DNA of 64,000 nt from Gammaproteobacteria bacterium (lineage in GTDB: Bacteria; Pseudomonadota; Gammaproteobacteria; Xanthomonadales; Wenzhouxiangellaceae). Below are positions 54,834-63,512 of the stretch, in pieces. The stretch spans positions 124,001 through 188,000 of the forward strand of contig JAJFKX010000020.1 in the NCBI GenBank assembly GCA_021772985.1, in the 5' to 3' direction. The position numbers and the translations under genes were made by a program. The notes under the pieces are model-generated. The model was not told the DNA's origin, ran no database searches, and was given only the letters and a program-made list of their open reading frames with translations. The first letter of the stretch is position 1; every line of letters starts with the position of its first letter.

Positions 54834-55787
54834 TCAGTGATAGTTGCTTAGATCAATTTCAGCAATATCACCAAATTCAAATTCATCGTTTTCCATTAAC
54901 TGATAGGCATATAACTTAGACCCGTCTTTCGACCAGGCAGGCTGAGCGTATGACCATGGGCCGGAAGTGATTTGTCGTACTGCTGTTCCATCCGCATTGA
55001 CAATAAACAATTGCCCGACCCGTGCCGGCCCGGAACGATTGGAAGCGAAAGCAATCCGGGTGCCATCTGGAGACCATACCGGCCAACCGTCAAATGCAGC
55101 GTTGGAGGAAATGTTTTGTTCGTTTGAACCGTCGATATCGGCAATGAATACTTCCGAATTGCGTTCCCGTTGACTCAAATCCCAGGAAAAACCGGTTTGC
55201 TGGACAACTTTCCGGAAAAGAATCTTTTCACCGTTGGGTGAGATTGATCCATAAGTGCAGACATCGCGGCATTGGCTGTGCTGGCGTATGTCGCTGCCAT
55301 CTGCCCGTATGCTGTGAATCTCGTGCCAGCGTTCGTTCCAGGGCACATTCAGATCGGGGCTGCTGCGGTCCGAATTGAAAACAATACGTTGACCATTAAA
55401 TGCCCAATGCGCGTGACCATCGTAACCAGGACCATTCGTTAAACGGATATTGTCAGTACCGTCCGGATTCATGATGAATACATCATTGTTGTCTTCAGCA
55501 GTATAGGCGGCATAAGCAATTTTTTTACCGTCCGGTGACCACACCGGCGTTTCAGCGCCAAATTCAAATTCTGTCAGCTGTTGAACATCACTGCCATCGG
55601 TATTCATGAGGTAAATTTGATCAGTGCCGGTGCGATCAGACTGGAATACAATCCGGCTGCCATCAGGCGATGGGTCAGGATAGGCGTTGATAATATTGGT
55701 GATTCGGGTGACGGTATAATCCAGGCCAAGAGCCATATGACTAAAACCCAAAGCCAGCAAACTTGAAAAAATTAAATATAAACGCAT
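54834..55787 (-). CDS. Exported TolB-like beta-propeller protein
   Basis: This 317-residue protein has a signal peptide (YLIFSSLLALGFSHMALG) and six or so PD40-type repeats, for example PDPSPDGSRIVFQSDRTGTD, TPVWSPDGKKIAYAAYTAED, HAHWAFNGQRIVFNSDRSS and WPVWSPDGTRIAFASNRSG. Such repeats build periplasmic beta-propellers like the C-terminal part of TolB, but the TolB N-terminal domain is absent. The ligand is unknown. It resembles in kind the periplasmic portion of the CadC-type regulator at 48.8 kb. Confidence 0.8.
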   Translation of the reverse strand: MRLYLIFSSLLALGFSHMALGLDYTVTRITNIINAYPDPSPDGSRIVFQSDRTGTDQIYLMNTDGSDVQQLTEFEFGAETPVWSPDGKKIAYAAYTAEDNNDVFIMNPDGTDNIRLTNGPGYDGHAHWAFNGQRIVFNSDRSSPDLNVPWNERWHEIHSIRADGSDIRQHSQCRDVCTYGSISPNGEKILFRKVVQQTGFSWDLSQRERNSEVFIADIDGSNEQNISSNAAFDGWPVWSPDGTRIAFASNRSGPARVGQLFIVNADGTAVRQITSGPWSYAQPAWSKDGSKLYAYQLMENDEFEFGDIAEIDLSNYH

Positions 55788-55990
55788 ACTGTTTGTCCAT
55801 TCAATTTGGTAGACAAACTACCACCGTTGAACAACTAAAAAAAATGATGTTAGCCAGGTAGTGCGTTTATCAGGGTAGAATGCCTGATCAGGTATTTTCA
55901 GTATCAATAACCATAACTTCCCAGATGCGAAAGTTAATTTTGAGCCATGTCATTCAGATATCGCCTGCTGAAATTTAATCTGCCTGCCGG

Positions 55991-56689
55991 TCATAAATCA
56001 ATACTGGTAATATAGAATGGGTTCTCACCTGTATCAGCTTTGTCATTAGCTCTATCGTATAGGTAGTATCTGCCAGCACCATCAGAAAGAATGCGGTATT
56101 TAAAAAGGTTCTGTTTACTGGATTGAGCCAAACCTGGCCTGTAAGCAGGCACAATGCTCAGATCATAATCATCGCGATCCGGGCCTTCGGTCGTATCCTG
56201 GCATATTTGCAAATAGCAGGACAAACCTGAAAGCTTGAAAGCAACCCCTTTTTCTCCGGCTTCCAGGCCTTTACGGCAGGGTTTTGCATATTCGCGGTCA
56301 CTGGGCGTGGCATTGTATTTGCTATTACTGGCTATGGGAGTGGCTTGTTGATAGAACACAAAACTGCTGTTATACAGAGAAGTGCTGTCCTGCCAGAAGA
56401 GGGTGCCGGGGACAATCAGCATTTTATTATATTGCATGGCCAACGCGCCTACCTTGGTCAACACAGTTTCCATTTCCTGCTCGGTATAGGCAATGCACAA
56501 TGATGGTGGTTGCTCATCCAGTACCTGGGAGTTGTGGGTAAAGTAAAATTCCGGAGCAAGAAAAATCCGGCAACTTTGGGCATCTGCCTGAGCCAGCATC
56601 ACGGCTAAACGCTGGATACGTTGAACAGGAGTTTCATTATTCAGCGTGGGTACTTTCGGATTAAACAGTGCTACTTTGTATGTCGTCAT
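55991..56689 (-). CDS. Nitrilase-superfamily-like hydrolase, divergent
   Basis: I use the ATG at 56689 (MTTYKVALFNPKVPTLNN), 232 residues; the frame runs to an ATG at 56761 that has no ribosome site and adds a short hydrophobic piece. The nitrilase Glu-Lys-Cys triad can be placed at APEFYF (Glu), SNSKYNATPSD (Lys) and YLQICQDTTEG (Cys). The surrounding sequence is divergent from the well known amidase and carbamoylase branches. The substrate cannot be inferred. It lies on the same strand as the TolB-like gene, 204 bp upstream of its start, and could be co-expressed. Confidence 0.6.
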   Translation of the reverse strand: MTTYKVALFNPKVPTLNNETPVQRIQRLAVMLAQADAQSCRIFLAPEFYFTHNSQVLDEQPPSLCIAYTEQEMETVLTKVGALAMQYNKMLIVPGTLFWQDSTSLYNSSFVFYQQATPIASNSKYNATPSDREYAKPCRKGLEAGEKGVAFKLSGLSCYLQICQDTTEGPDRDDYDLSIVPAYRPGLAQSSKQNLFKYRILSDGAGRYYLYDRANDKADTGENPFYITSIDL

Positions 56690-56761
56690 GTCATCGGCCT
56701 GTTGTTTCAGCTTAATCAGTGATACGTCAACAGCATAAGCCGGGAAGGGAGCAATGAGCAT

Positions 56762-57266
56762 TACAGTCGATTACCGGTGGTTACAATTCAATCACCGGTT
56801 AGTTATTACGCATTATGGCTATCAATCGCGGGCTGATAGCGTTCGCCTGAAATAGTTGTCAGGTTCCATCAAACCCATCAAAAAAGATTACATCACAGGT
56901 GTACAGCAATCCTACAAACACAGGGCTGTCCGGTGCATTCGAGTCGATTCTTGCCTGGGCATGCCGGATGCTGATGGTGTAAACACGATTTCAAAACCGC
57001 AGAAATCGCCCGGGGTAACAGTGGCATTGCTGTATTGATCAGGAGGAATAGGAGATGGACACCCATGGCGTTAATCCTTGCTGAATAATTTCAGGGCTTT
57101 AAAGATGTGGGTGCCTTGAATCACCATGAAATGTACGTTGCACTTCTTGTGTGAATTCACTGTCCTATAAGTTCATCCTTGCCGAAAACACGGCACTCGG
57201 CCTGTCAACCGACAGCGAATTGTTCAAGTTCTTGAAGGGAATGGATCCCAACGATGGAGAGAATCC
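56762..57266. other. Intergenic region with a 65-bp repeat
   Basis: About 500 bp without a supported gene. The notable content is the 65-bp repeat at 57057-57121, followed by a short hairpin, GCCG-AAAACA-CGGC, near 57182-57195. TTGCCGAAAACA recurs at about 61058 near the far end of the same block. Confidence 0.4.
57057..57121 (+). repeat. 65-bp repeat, left copy, with inverted ends
   Basis: This segment starts GGACACCCATGG and ends GTGGGTGCCTTGAAT. It has the same length and mostly the same sequence as 62076-62140, including the shared core CCTTGCTGAATA. Its ends are inverted relative to each other (ACACCCAT/ATGTGGGT). It belongs to the GACACCCAT family seen elsewhere in the window. It marks the left edge of the 57-62 kb block. 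Confidence 0.8.
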
Positions 57267-58148
57267 ATGAAAGCAACTGTGTCGACGCTTGGCATATTAG
57301 GATACGTACTGTTATTGCTGGCGGCAATTGCTGACGCTGAGGAACTGGTGTTGGCTCAAGACCTACCCGCAAACGCGAGGGCCTATGCGGGCGGATGGGA
57401 ATGCGACAGGGGTTATCGTAAGTATGCTGACTCCTGTATAGCTGTGATATTGCCGGAAAAGGCCTACCTGACAGGCTCAAACTATGGAAATGGTTGGGCG
57501 TGCCGACATGGCTACAAGCAAAATCACAATACTTGTGTAGCGGTGGCGGTGCCGGCTAATGCTTATCTCGGCGGCGTATCAGGCGACAGGTGGTTATGCG
57601 ATAGAGGCTATCAACAAGTTGATAAGACTTGCGAAGCCATCCAGGTTCCGGCGAACGCATACCTGACGGGAGGTTCCAGGGGGTCTGGCTGGACTTGCGA
57701 GCGGGGATATCGAGCGACGACCGATGTTTGTGTTGCCATTGTGGTGCCGGAAAATGCCTATCTGGCGTTCACTATTGATATTACTGGCTGGGAGTGCGAT
57801 CGCGGCTATCAGGAAATCAACGGTAGCTGCAATGCCATCAAAATCCCTTCGCACGGATATCTGCCCGGGAGGTCTTATGGGCAAGGTTGGGAGTGTGATC
57901 GTGGATACCGGAAGGATGGAGCGACCTGCGCCGTTGTGGAAGTGCCGAAGAATGCTCATTTGAATTACTCCGGAAACGATTGGGACTGCAATCCTCCCTT
58001 CCTCAAGCGCAAGTTTGCATGTGCATCAGGTGATCAAGATGACAAACAGATTATGGGTGTCCACGGCATCACATGTAAATCGAGAAGTGTTTACCATTTC
58101 AAAAGCTTCACATACGAACCACTGGCCGATGCAGTTCAGCTTTGCTGA
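57267..58148 (+). CDS. Secreted protein with six cysteine-pair repeats
   Basis: This 293-residue protein has a signal peptide (LGILGYVLLLLAAIADAEE) and six tandem repeats of about 33 residues. The repeat pattern is GW-x-C-[DE]RGY-x5-6-C-x-A-x-x-[VI]P-x-NAYL, for example WECDRGYRKYADSCIAVILP, WLCDRGYQQVDKTCEAIQVP and WECDRGYRKDGATCAVVEVP. Each repeat has two cysteines 11 residues apart, likely one disulfide. A degenerate half repeat precedes the first, and a partial seventh (WDCNPPFLKRKFAC) follows. I know repeats of this general look from surface proteins of other bacteria but not a named family. GGAG precedes the ATG. It lies 146 bp inside the left 65-bp repeat. Confidence 0.75.
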   Translation: MKATVSTLGILGYVLLLLAAIADAEELVLAQDLPANARAYAGGWECDRGYRKYADSCIAVILPEKAYLTGSNYGNGWACRHGYKQNHNTCVAVAVPANAYLGGVSGDRWLCDRGYQQVDKTCEAIQVPANAYLTGGSRGSGWTCERGYRATTDVCVAIVVPENAYLAFTIDITGWECDRGYQEINGSCNAIKIPSHGYLPGRSYGQGWECDRGYRKDGATCAVVEVPKNAHLNYSGNDWDCNPPFLKRKFACASGDQDDKQIMGVHGITCKSRSVYHFKSFTYEPLADAVQLC

Positions 58149-58195
58149 GATGGGCACTAAACGGTTTCGATTGAAAGACGGGGATTCATGACACA

Positions 58196-58221
58196 TCAGG
58201 GGAGTCCTTTTGGCCCCCTGA
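58196..58221 (+). terminator. Possible terminator hairpin after the cysteine-repeat gene
   Basis: TCAGGGG and CCCCTGA form a 7-bp stem around a loop that can pair further (CC-TTTT-GG), about 48 bp after the stop. No T-tract follows, so the call is tentative. Confidence 0.35.
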
Positions 58222-58383
58222 AAAGATGCTGACAGTGTCGTGTGGTATAATCACACAGTTAATCAACTCGACCGGAAATTATTCCTGTCGCAATCCCTTA
58301 GCGGAAACTACTCGTTGACATGCGGTCAAATCCGGCCGACACGATCCTGGCGCCTCCTCTGAGCCTTAATTTCAAGGATCACA

Positions 58384-59574
58384 ATGCTACCAATCTCTCG
58401 TGCGCCGAAGGCGCCCCTAGTCAATCCAATTCCCCTTATCCACGGCGGTATGCCAATTTGCGTGCCACGGAACATTGTTACCGCCGGCAAGCGCACTGCT
58501 ACCGCAATTATTTATTGCGAAGCTAACTTTGGCGCTATCGATGGTAAGACCGCAAACGGGCTCGTTCGGCACTCAGAGCGATACGAAATTCTATCGGTAA
58601 TTGATAGCGAAAAGGCGGGTCTTGATGCAGGCGCGGTGCTCGACGGCAGACCCAATGCGATTCCAATTTGTCGCGATCTTGCAGAGTCTCTGGAAAAGGC
58701 CGACAGGTTACCTGATTATTTCATTTTTGGCATGGCGCCCTCCAGCGGCATGCTTTCCCTAAAAGAGCGAAGTCTTGTGCTTGAGGCTATTAGCCACGGG
58801 ATGAATATCGTAAACGGCCTTCACGAATTTCTTAATGACGACCCGGTATTCAAAGCCGCAGGCCTGGCGAGCAATGTCGAGATTCTCGATGTGCGCAAAC
58901 CACCTGACAAGAAAGACCTACATATGTTTACGGGCGATATCGGCCGGGTAACGTGTCCGGTCATCGCTGTGCTTGGTACCGACTGCGCGATCGGTAAGCG
59001 CACCACCGCGACGATTCTGACCCAGGCGCTCAACGATCGCGGCGTGAAAACTGTAATGATTGGAACCGGTCAGACAGGTTTGATCCAGGGTGCTCGCTAC
59101 GGTGTTGCTCTCGACGCGATCCCCTCGCAATTTTGTGCCGGGGAACTCGAAGCGACCGTGGTGGATGCTTTCACGGTCGAAAGCCCCGACGTGATTATTA
59201 TTGAAGGACAGGGGGCTCTGAGCCATCCCGCTTTTTCGTCATCGTCGTTTATTCTTCGTGGTGCCTGTCCCGATGGCGTTGTATTACAGCATGCACCGGG
59301 GCGCAGGAATCGCTGTGATTTTGAGCAGATGATCATGCCAACACCGGCCACGGAAATAAACCTCATCGAGACGTTCGCCAAAACCAAAGTAATTGGTGTG
59401 ACGATAAACCATGAGCATATGAGTGACGCCGAAGTAAGCTCGGCGATTCTGCATTATGAGGACGAGCTCGGCATCCCGACAACCGATGCCCTTAGCCGTT
59501 CTTCTGAGCGCCTCGTGGAAATGGTTCTTAGAGCCTTCCCAAAACTCGCGGAGAAACTGCCTGCAGCGGCGTGA
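58384..59574 (+). CDS. DUF1611 / DgcN-family protein
   Basis: This 396-residue protein belongs to the DUF1611 family. The P-loop-like signature GTDCAIGKRTTATILTQALN lies near 200, DGKTANGLVRHSERYEILSV near the N-terminus and EGQGALSHPAFSS near 275. One member, DgcN, has been described as a D-glutamate N-acetyltransferase in marine bacteria; whether this paralogue has that activity is unknown. The ATG at 58384 follows AAGGA by 6 bases; an ATG at 58450 is an alternative. The stop overlaps the next start (TGATG), so the two are coupled. By eye, the DNA is more GC-rich than its neighbours. The pairing with an ornithine-racemase-like protein suggests D-amino-acid or ornithine metabolism. Confidence 0.85.
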   Translation: MLPISRAPKAPLVNPIPLIHGGMPICVPRNIVTAGKRTATAIIYCEANFGAIDGKTANGLVRHSERYEILSVIDSEKAGLDAGAVLDGRPNAIPICRDLAESLEKADRLPDYFIFGMAPSSGMLSLKERSLVLEAISHGMNIVNGLHEFLNDDPVFKAAGLASNVEILDVRKPPDKKDLHMFTGDIGRVTCPVIAVLGTDCAIGKRTTATILTQALNDRGVKTVMIGTGQTGLIQGARYGVALDAIPSQFCAGELEATVVDAFTVESPDVIIIEGQGALSHPAFSSSSFILRGACPDGVVLQHAPGRRNRCDFEQMIMPTPATEINLIETFAKTKVIGVTINHEHMSDAEVSSAILHYEDELGIPTTDALSRSSERLVEMVLRAFPKLAEKLPAAA

Positions 59575-60668
59575 TGCCGGTACCGCGGCTGGAAATAGAT
59601 CTCGACAAAATCCAGCACAATGCCCACACGCTGGTCGAACGGCTGTCCAAGCGTGGTATCTCGGTGACTGGCGTGACCAAGGCGACTCTAGGTTCACCTG
59701 AGATTGCTCACGCGATGTTGCAGGCCGGCGTGTGTGATTTGGGTGACTCACGCATCAAAAATATTGAGGTCATGCGCAGCTCGCATGTGCCAGCCCGGAT
59801 GTCCCTGATTCGGTCACCGATGCTCAGTCAGGCGACGCGTGTGGTGACAAGCACCGATGTAAGCTTCAATACGGAGCTTGAGGTTGTCAGAAGTTTGTCG
59901 ATCGAAGCACAGAAATTGGATCGAATGCATGCGGTAGTGCTGATGGTCGAGCTCGGCGATCTGCGCGAAGGAATTATGCCCGCCGATCTGATGACCACCG
60001 TGCGCGAGACACTTCGTTTGCCAAATATTGTGCTCAAAGGGATCGGTACCAATCTGGCTTGTCGAAGTGGGGTGTCGCCCGAAGACTCGAATATGCGGGA
60101 GCTGTCCCGGCTGGCGAGATTGATCGAAGTCACCTTCGACATTTCGCTGGAGACCATATCGGGCGGGAATTCGGCCAATCTGCAATGGGCATTTAGTAGT
60201 GCATCCACGGGGCGGATAAATAACCTGCGTCTGGGCGAATCGATCCTGCTCGGTTGCGAAACACTTCAACGACAGGTGATAGATGGATTACACACCGACG
60301 CGATTAAGCTTGTCGCCGAAGTAATCGAGTCGAAGCTTAAACCGACGCAGCCCTGGGGCAATCTAGCCCAAACTGCATTCGGAACGGGCCCTGCCCCAAC
60401 AGATCACGGCACGATCACGCAGACTATTCTCGCGGTCGGAATCCAGGACATCGACCCGTGCGGCTTGTTGCCACCCAAAGGTACAAGTATTCTGGGCAGC
60501 AGCAGCGATCATCTTATAGTTACGTCAACCTTCGATGGTGTGGCCGTCGGTGCCGAGATGACATTCCAGCTCAACTACAGCGCGCTGCTTCGAGCGATGA
60601 CTTCGCCATTCGTGACTAAATCATTTAAATCCACAGGTAATATCTCCAGCCTGTCTCAAACAGCCTGA
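59574..60668 (+). CDS. Ornithine-racemase-like PLP enzyme (alanine racemase fold)
   Basis: The ATG at 59574 (MPVPRLEIDLDKIQHNAHTL) gives 364 residues. The fold is the alanine-racemase-type PLP barrel; the cofactor lysine is in ISVTGVTKATLG, near 34. Segments CDLGDSRIKNIEVMR, VVLMVELGDLREGIMPADL, GIGTNLACRSGVSPEDSNM, ISGGNSANLQWA, NNLRLGESILLGCET and LGSSSDHLIVT closely follow the ornithine racemase (Orr) of clostridia and the YhfX-type proteins. The substrate could be ornithine or another amino acid. Its start overlaps the DUF1611 stop by one base. No uptake or catabolic gene follows. Confidence 0.85.
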   Translation: MPVPRLEIDLDKIQHNAHTLVERLSKRGISVTGVTKATLGSPEIAHAMLQAGVCDLGDSRIKNIEVMRSSHVPARMSLIRSPMLSQATRVVTSTDVSFNTELEVVRSLSIEAQKLDRMHAVVLMVELGDLREGIMPADLMTTVRETLRLPNIVLKGIGTNLACRSGVSPEDSNMRELSRLARLIEVTFDISLETISGGNSANLQWAFSSASTGRINNLRLGESILLGCETLQRQVIDGLHTDAIKLVAEVIESKLKPTQPWGNLAQTAFGTGPAPTDHGTITQTILAVGIQDIDPCGLLPPKGTSILGSSSDHLIVTSTFDGVAVGAEMTFQLNYSALLRAMTSPFVTKSFKSTGNISSLSQTA

Positions 60669-61121
60669 TTCAATTAATGATTAGTAGTCGATGACAAGAT
60701 GAGTTTAGATACCCACACCTTTGATGTCCAAACGGGGGGCAAAGATGTGGGTGCCATTGTGTATCGCCCATAAATGGGTGAATTCGACAAAGATTGTCCA
60801 ACCCGTCAGCTCATGGAGTTTATCGCGAACAAGTGGATACCAGGGCTGGTATGCGGACTTTCACAAGGGGCGAAAGACCTAGCGAACATGGATACAGACA
60901 CCCATATAGTTCGCCCTTAGCTTCGATACTTGTTTTCAGCTGCAGGAATTACTCCACCTGCACTGAAGTCAATTAGCTTTGCCGACAGGCACTTCCAGTG
61001 CCACCTCTAATTTCCTTATAGGTTTCAAGGGGCGCAGAAGCCGATTTCAGATCGCGCTTGCCGAAAACAGCAAGTGGCTCAAATGAATGCTTTGGTTGAT
61101 CTGCAATGTAACTCGATGCGT
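60669..61121. other. Intergenic region with inverted repeats
   Basis: About 450 bp with no supported gene. It holds an inverted repeat at 60707-60754 and another GACACCCAT motif at 60898-60906. A small hairpin CTTGC/GCAAG around CGAAAACA lies near 61057-61074 and shares TTGCCGAAAACA with 57180. Confidence 0.4.
60707..60754. repeat. GACACCCAT-family inverted repeat after the racemase-like gene
   Basis: GATACCCACACCTTTG and CAAAGATGTGGGTGCC are close reverse complements flanking about 18 bp. It lies 39 bp after the racemase-like stop and could fold into a strong hairpin that also ends the transcript. Confidence 0.55.
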
Positions 61122-61901
61122 TCAGTCTCGCAACATAGGACTCTGGGCAAATCCCTGACTCATTGGTACCGCAGAGAGGAATTCAACCGAAGTGAACATG
61201 GCCTCAGCCTGCAGGCCGATTCGCTCGAAACGCTCACCTTGGATGGCGGCGTCCAGTTGTGCCTCCGAGCGCCAAAAATCCGGAGCCCCGGCGGCGGCTT
61301 TTGCGACCAGAAAGCGAAGCTCATCGCCATCTGATTCAATTTCATAAGTTTCCGACCACAAATTTACTCCGCGTTCTCTGCACAGCTGGTTGTAGTCTTT
61401 GCCCATTGCCTCGAATTCGGCACGTTTGTCCCGGGGCAGTCCATAGATGAAGAACGACAGGAAACGCCGGTCCTGCTCTGCTGATCTTGGGGTGGGTGGT
61501 CGGTAAGAAAGCTCAGGAAGATAGATCAGCTGCATATTCCGGTAGCTTGAAACAAGTTCATCAGCCTGCGCAGCACGATCCTGGTCGATTTGACCAGCAA
61601 CACTTTCCCAGAATGCCTCAGGCGTTGTATTCGCAGAAGTATCTTCTGACTCGCTGATGTACAGAAAACCGAAACCAGATGATGTGTTGGCCAGCAGTTG
61701 TGCCGGTCGGGATGAATTGGTGTCTGCCAGCTTTTCAATGAGCTGAGCGGCTGTCGATTGATAAGTAAAGCTGTCTGCAGCCGAAACGTACTCGATTCTG
61801 GCCATTAATCGCTCTGCAGGTTCCGCGCTCACCGGCGCTGCAGTGATTCCGACAATCGCAGCAACCAGCAGACTGAAGCATATTTTTCCGGTACGACGCA
61901 T
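61122..61901 (-). CDS. Exported protein of unknown function
   Basis: This 259-residue protein has a signal peptide (ICFSLLVAAIVGITAAPVSA). I recognise no domain. The mature part is mixed alpha/beta with segments such as FLSFFIYGLPRDKRAEFEAM, ELRFLVAKAAAGAPDFWRSE and FERIGLQAEAMFTSVEFLSA. It may belong to an uncharacterised periplasmic family. It lies alone in opposite orientation inside the 57-62 kb repeat-flanked block. Confidence 0.65.
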   Translation of the reverse strand: MRRTGKICFSLLVAAIVGITAAPVSAEPAERLMARIEYVSAADSFTYQSTAAQLIEKLADTNSSRPAQLLANTSSGFGFLYISESEDTSANTTPEAFWESVAGQIDQDRAAQADELVSSYRNMQLIYLPELSYRPPTPRSAEQDRRFLSFFIYGLPRDKRAEFEAMGKDYNQLCRERGVNLWSETYEIESDGDELRFLVAKAAAGAPDFWRSEAQLDAAIQGERFERIGLQAEAMFTSVEFLSAVPMSQGFAQSPMLRD

Positions 61902-62223
61902 TAATCCGTTTCTCTTGGGAGATAGAAGTCTAGATGCGGAATTGCTGAACGGGGTTTATCTGCGGTGCGATGAATACAGTCATCGGCAAGATGAATGCCG
62001 ATAACAGGTGAATTCAGGCAGCTATTAAACTCCTTCTATACAAATGATGAGGAGAATCCAAGTTGAGTAGAACATGTACACCCATGACTCTAACCCTTGC
62101 TGAATACTTTCAAGGCTTTGGATATGTGGGTGTCTTGAATTGCCTCCCGTTAGTCTTTCAAGCTGGAACGCCGGTATCCGATGGCATGATCAAAGCCAGT
62201 CGCCAAAATCCAGTGGGTTGAGT
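61902..62223. other. Intergenic region with the right 65-bp repeat
   Basis: This 322-bp gap lies between the exported-protein gene and a doubtful small ORF. It holds the right copy of the 65-bp repeat (62076-62140). No other feature was recognised. Confidence 0.4.
62076..62140 (+). repeat. 65-bp repeat, right copy
   Basis: It starts GTACACCCATGACT and ends GTGGGTGTCTTGAAT, aligns base for base with 57057-57121 without gaps, and is in the same orientation. The two copies enclose about 5 kb with four genes. Confidence 0.8.
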
Positions 62224-62499
62224 ATGGCTACTCAAAATCTTACCACGTCTGCAATCAGCATTATCTATATCCACGAACCAGCTGGTGATTACGAGGATCA
62301 GCAAAGCTCACCATCCGCAAACCTGATTGACGGTGTTTTTACCATTCCCGACCACATCGATACACTGACATTACAAGACAAACTCTCCCAACGCCTGAAC
62401 CAGCTCTACGCCGCCACCAATCCATCAGAAGATCAAAACGCCACCATCAGCAGTGAGCAATACAGTATGGATATTGCGGACACTGGTGGCAGAAGCTAG
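62224..62499 (+). CDS. Doubtful 91-residue ORF
   Basis: From the ATG at 62224 the frame gives MATQNLTTSAISIIYIHEPA and ends at 62499. It is polar, rich in Ser, Asn and Gln, and matches no family I know. The ribosome site is weak. It could be a small gene or a fragment of a decayed one. Confidence 0.3.
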   Translation: MATQNLTTSAISIIYIHEPAGDYEDQQSSPSANLIDGVFTIPDHIDTLTLQDKLSQRLNQLYAATNPSEDQNATISSEQYSMDIADTGGRS

Positions 62500-62719
62500 C
62501 GGTATTGCTGATGAGCTGCACAACCGGTGTTGTTCGCAAGAGTGAAATGAAAAGTTGGATTCAGATGCGTATAGGAGCTGGTCGTGGTCATGACCGTTCC
62601 TACGTTATGGTCCTATTGGCCCCATGTTGTCAGATTGGTTTTAGGCAGACAAACATTCTTGAAACCAATGGCTCACAACACAATCTACTCAAGATCAACA
62701 CCTGATTTGGAGTGACTGC

Positions 62720-63373
62720 ATGACCACTGTTTACGGAATCCCGGTATCACCTTTTGTGCGTAAAGTACTGTTTGTATTGGAACACTACAGTGTTGAGCAT
62801 CAACTTGAACCCGTCATTCCTTTCGACTTGCCGGCTGATTTTCATAAGCTGAGCCCGCTGGGCAAAATACCGGCTTATCAGGATGATGAGGTCACCCTGG
62901 CTGATTCCTCGATCATTTGTGCGTATCTGGATGATAGGCACGGTGGGTCAGCACAGCCATCGGTTTATCCGCAGGGCCGTGTAAACCGTGCCCGGGCGCA
63001 GTGGTTTGAGGAAGTGGGTGATACCAAGCTGGTTGAATTGTTGGGTGGAGGTATTTTTCTTGAACGGGTGGTTAAACCTAAATTCATGAATGAGCCAACC
63101 GATCATGGTGTGGTGGAAGAAACGATCAATGTCAGCCTGCCACCGGTTCTTGATTATCTGGAAACACAGGTTACTGAAAGCGGTTTTCTGTTCGGAGAAG
63201 ACATAATGTTGGCTGACGTGAGTCTAGCCGGCCCGTTTGTAAATGCTATGTATGCCCAATATCAGGTTGATGCCGAGCGTTGGCCGAAACTGGCTGGCTA
63301 TATTCAACGGGTTCTGGCAACACCGGCCTTACAAATCCGCATGGCCGCTGAAAAAGCTATCATGGCCGGTTAA
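62720..63373 (+). CDS. Glutathione S-transferase family protein
   Basis: This 217-residue protein has a thioredoxin-like N-terminal domain (TTVYGIPVSPFVRKVLFVLE, then HKLSPLGKIPAYQDDEVTLA, where DSSII follows and corresponds to the glutathione-binding Glu/Asp-Ser pair). The C-terminal domain is all-helical (FGEDIMLADVSLAGPFVNAM, with the conserved Asp). GGAG lies upstream of the ATG at 62720. The substrate is unknown; such proteins conjugate glutathione or act as reductases. Confidence 0.88.
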   Translation: MTTVYGIPVSPFVRKVLFVLEHYSVEHQLEPVIPFDLPADFHKLSPLGKIPAYQDDEVTLADSSIICAYLDDRHGGSAQPSVYPQGRVNRARAQWFEEVGDTKLVELLGGGIFLERVVKPKFMNEPTDHGVVEETINVSLPPVLDYLETQVTESGFLFGEDIMLADVSLAGPFVNAMYAQYQVDAERWPKLAGYIQRVLATPALQIRMAAEKAIMAG

Positions 63374-63512
63374 TAACAGTCGGGCTGTAAACGAAATAGC
63401 AAAAACAAGCACCAGGGCTCTAAGTCAAACAGGAAATGAGGTATTTGCTTCGTTTCTCTGGTGCCAGACGTGTGCTCGTTGATGATCTGCTGATTTCTGC
63501 ACCTGGTAATTA

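Noticed and set aside
62505-62705. 66-residue ORF before the glutathione S-transferase gene
   Set aside because: No ribosome site and no recognisable features.
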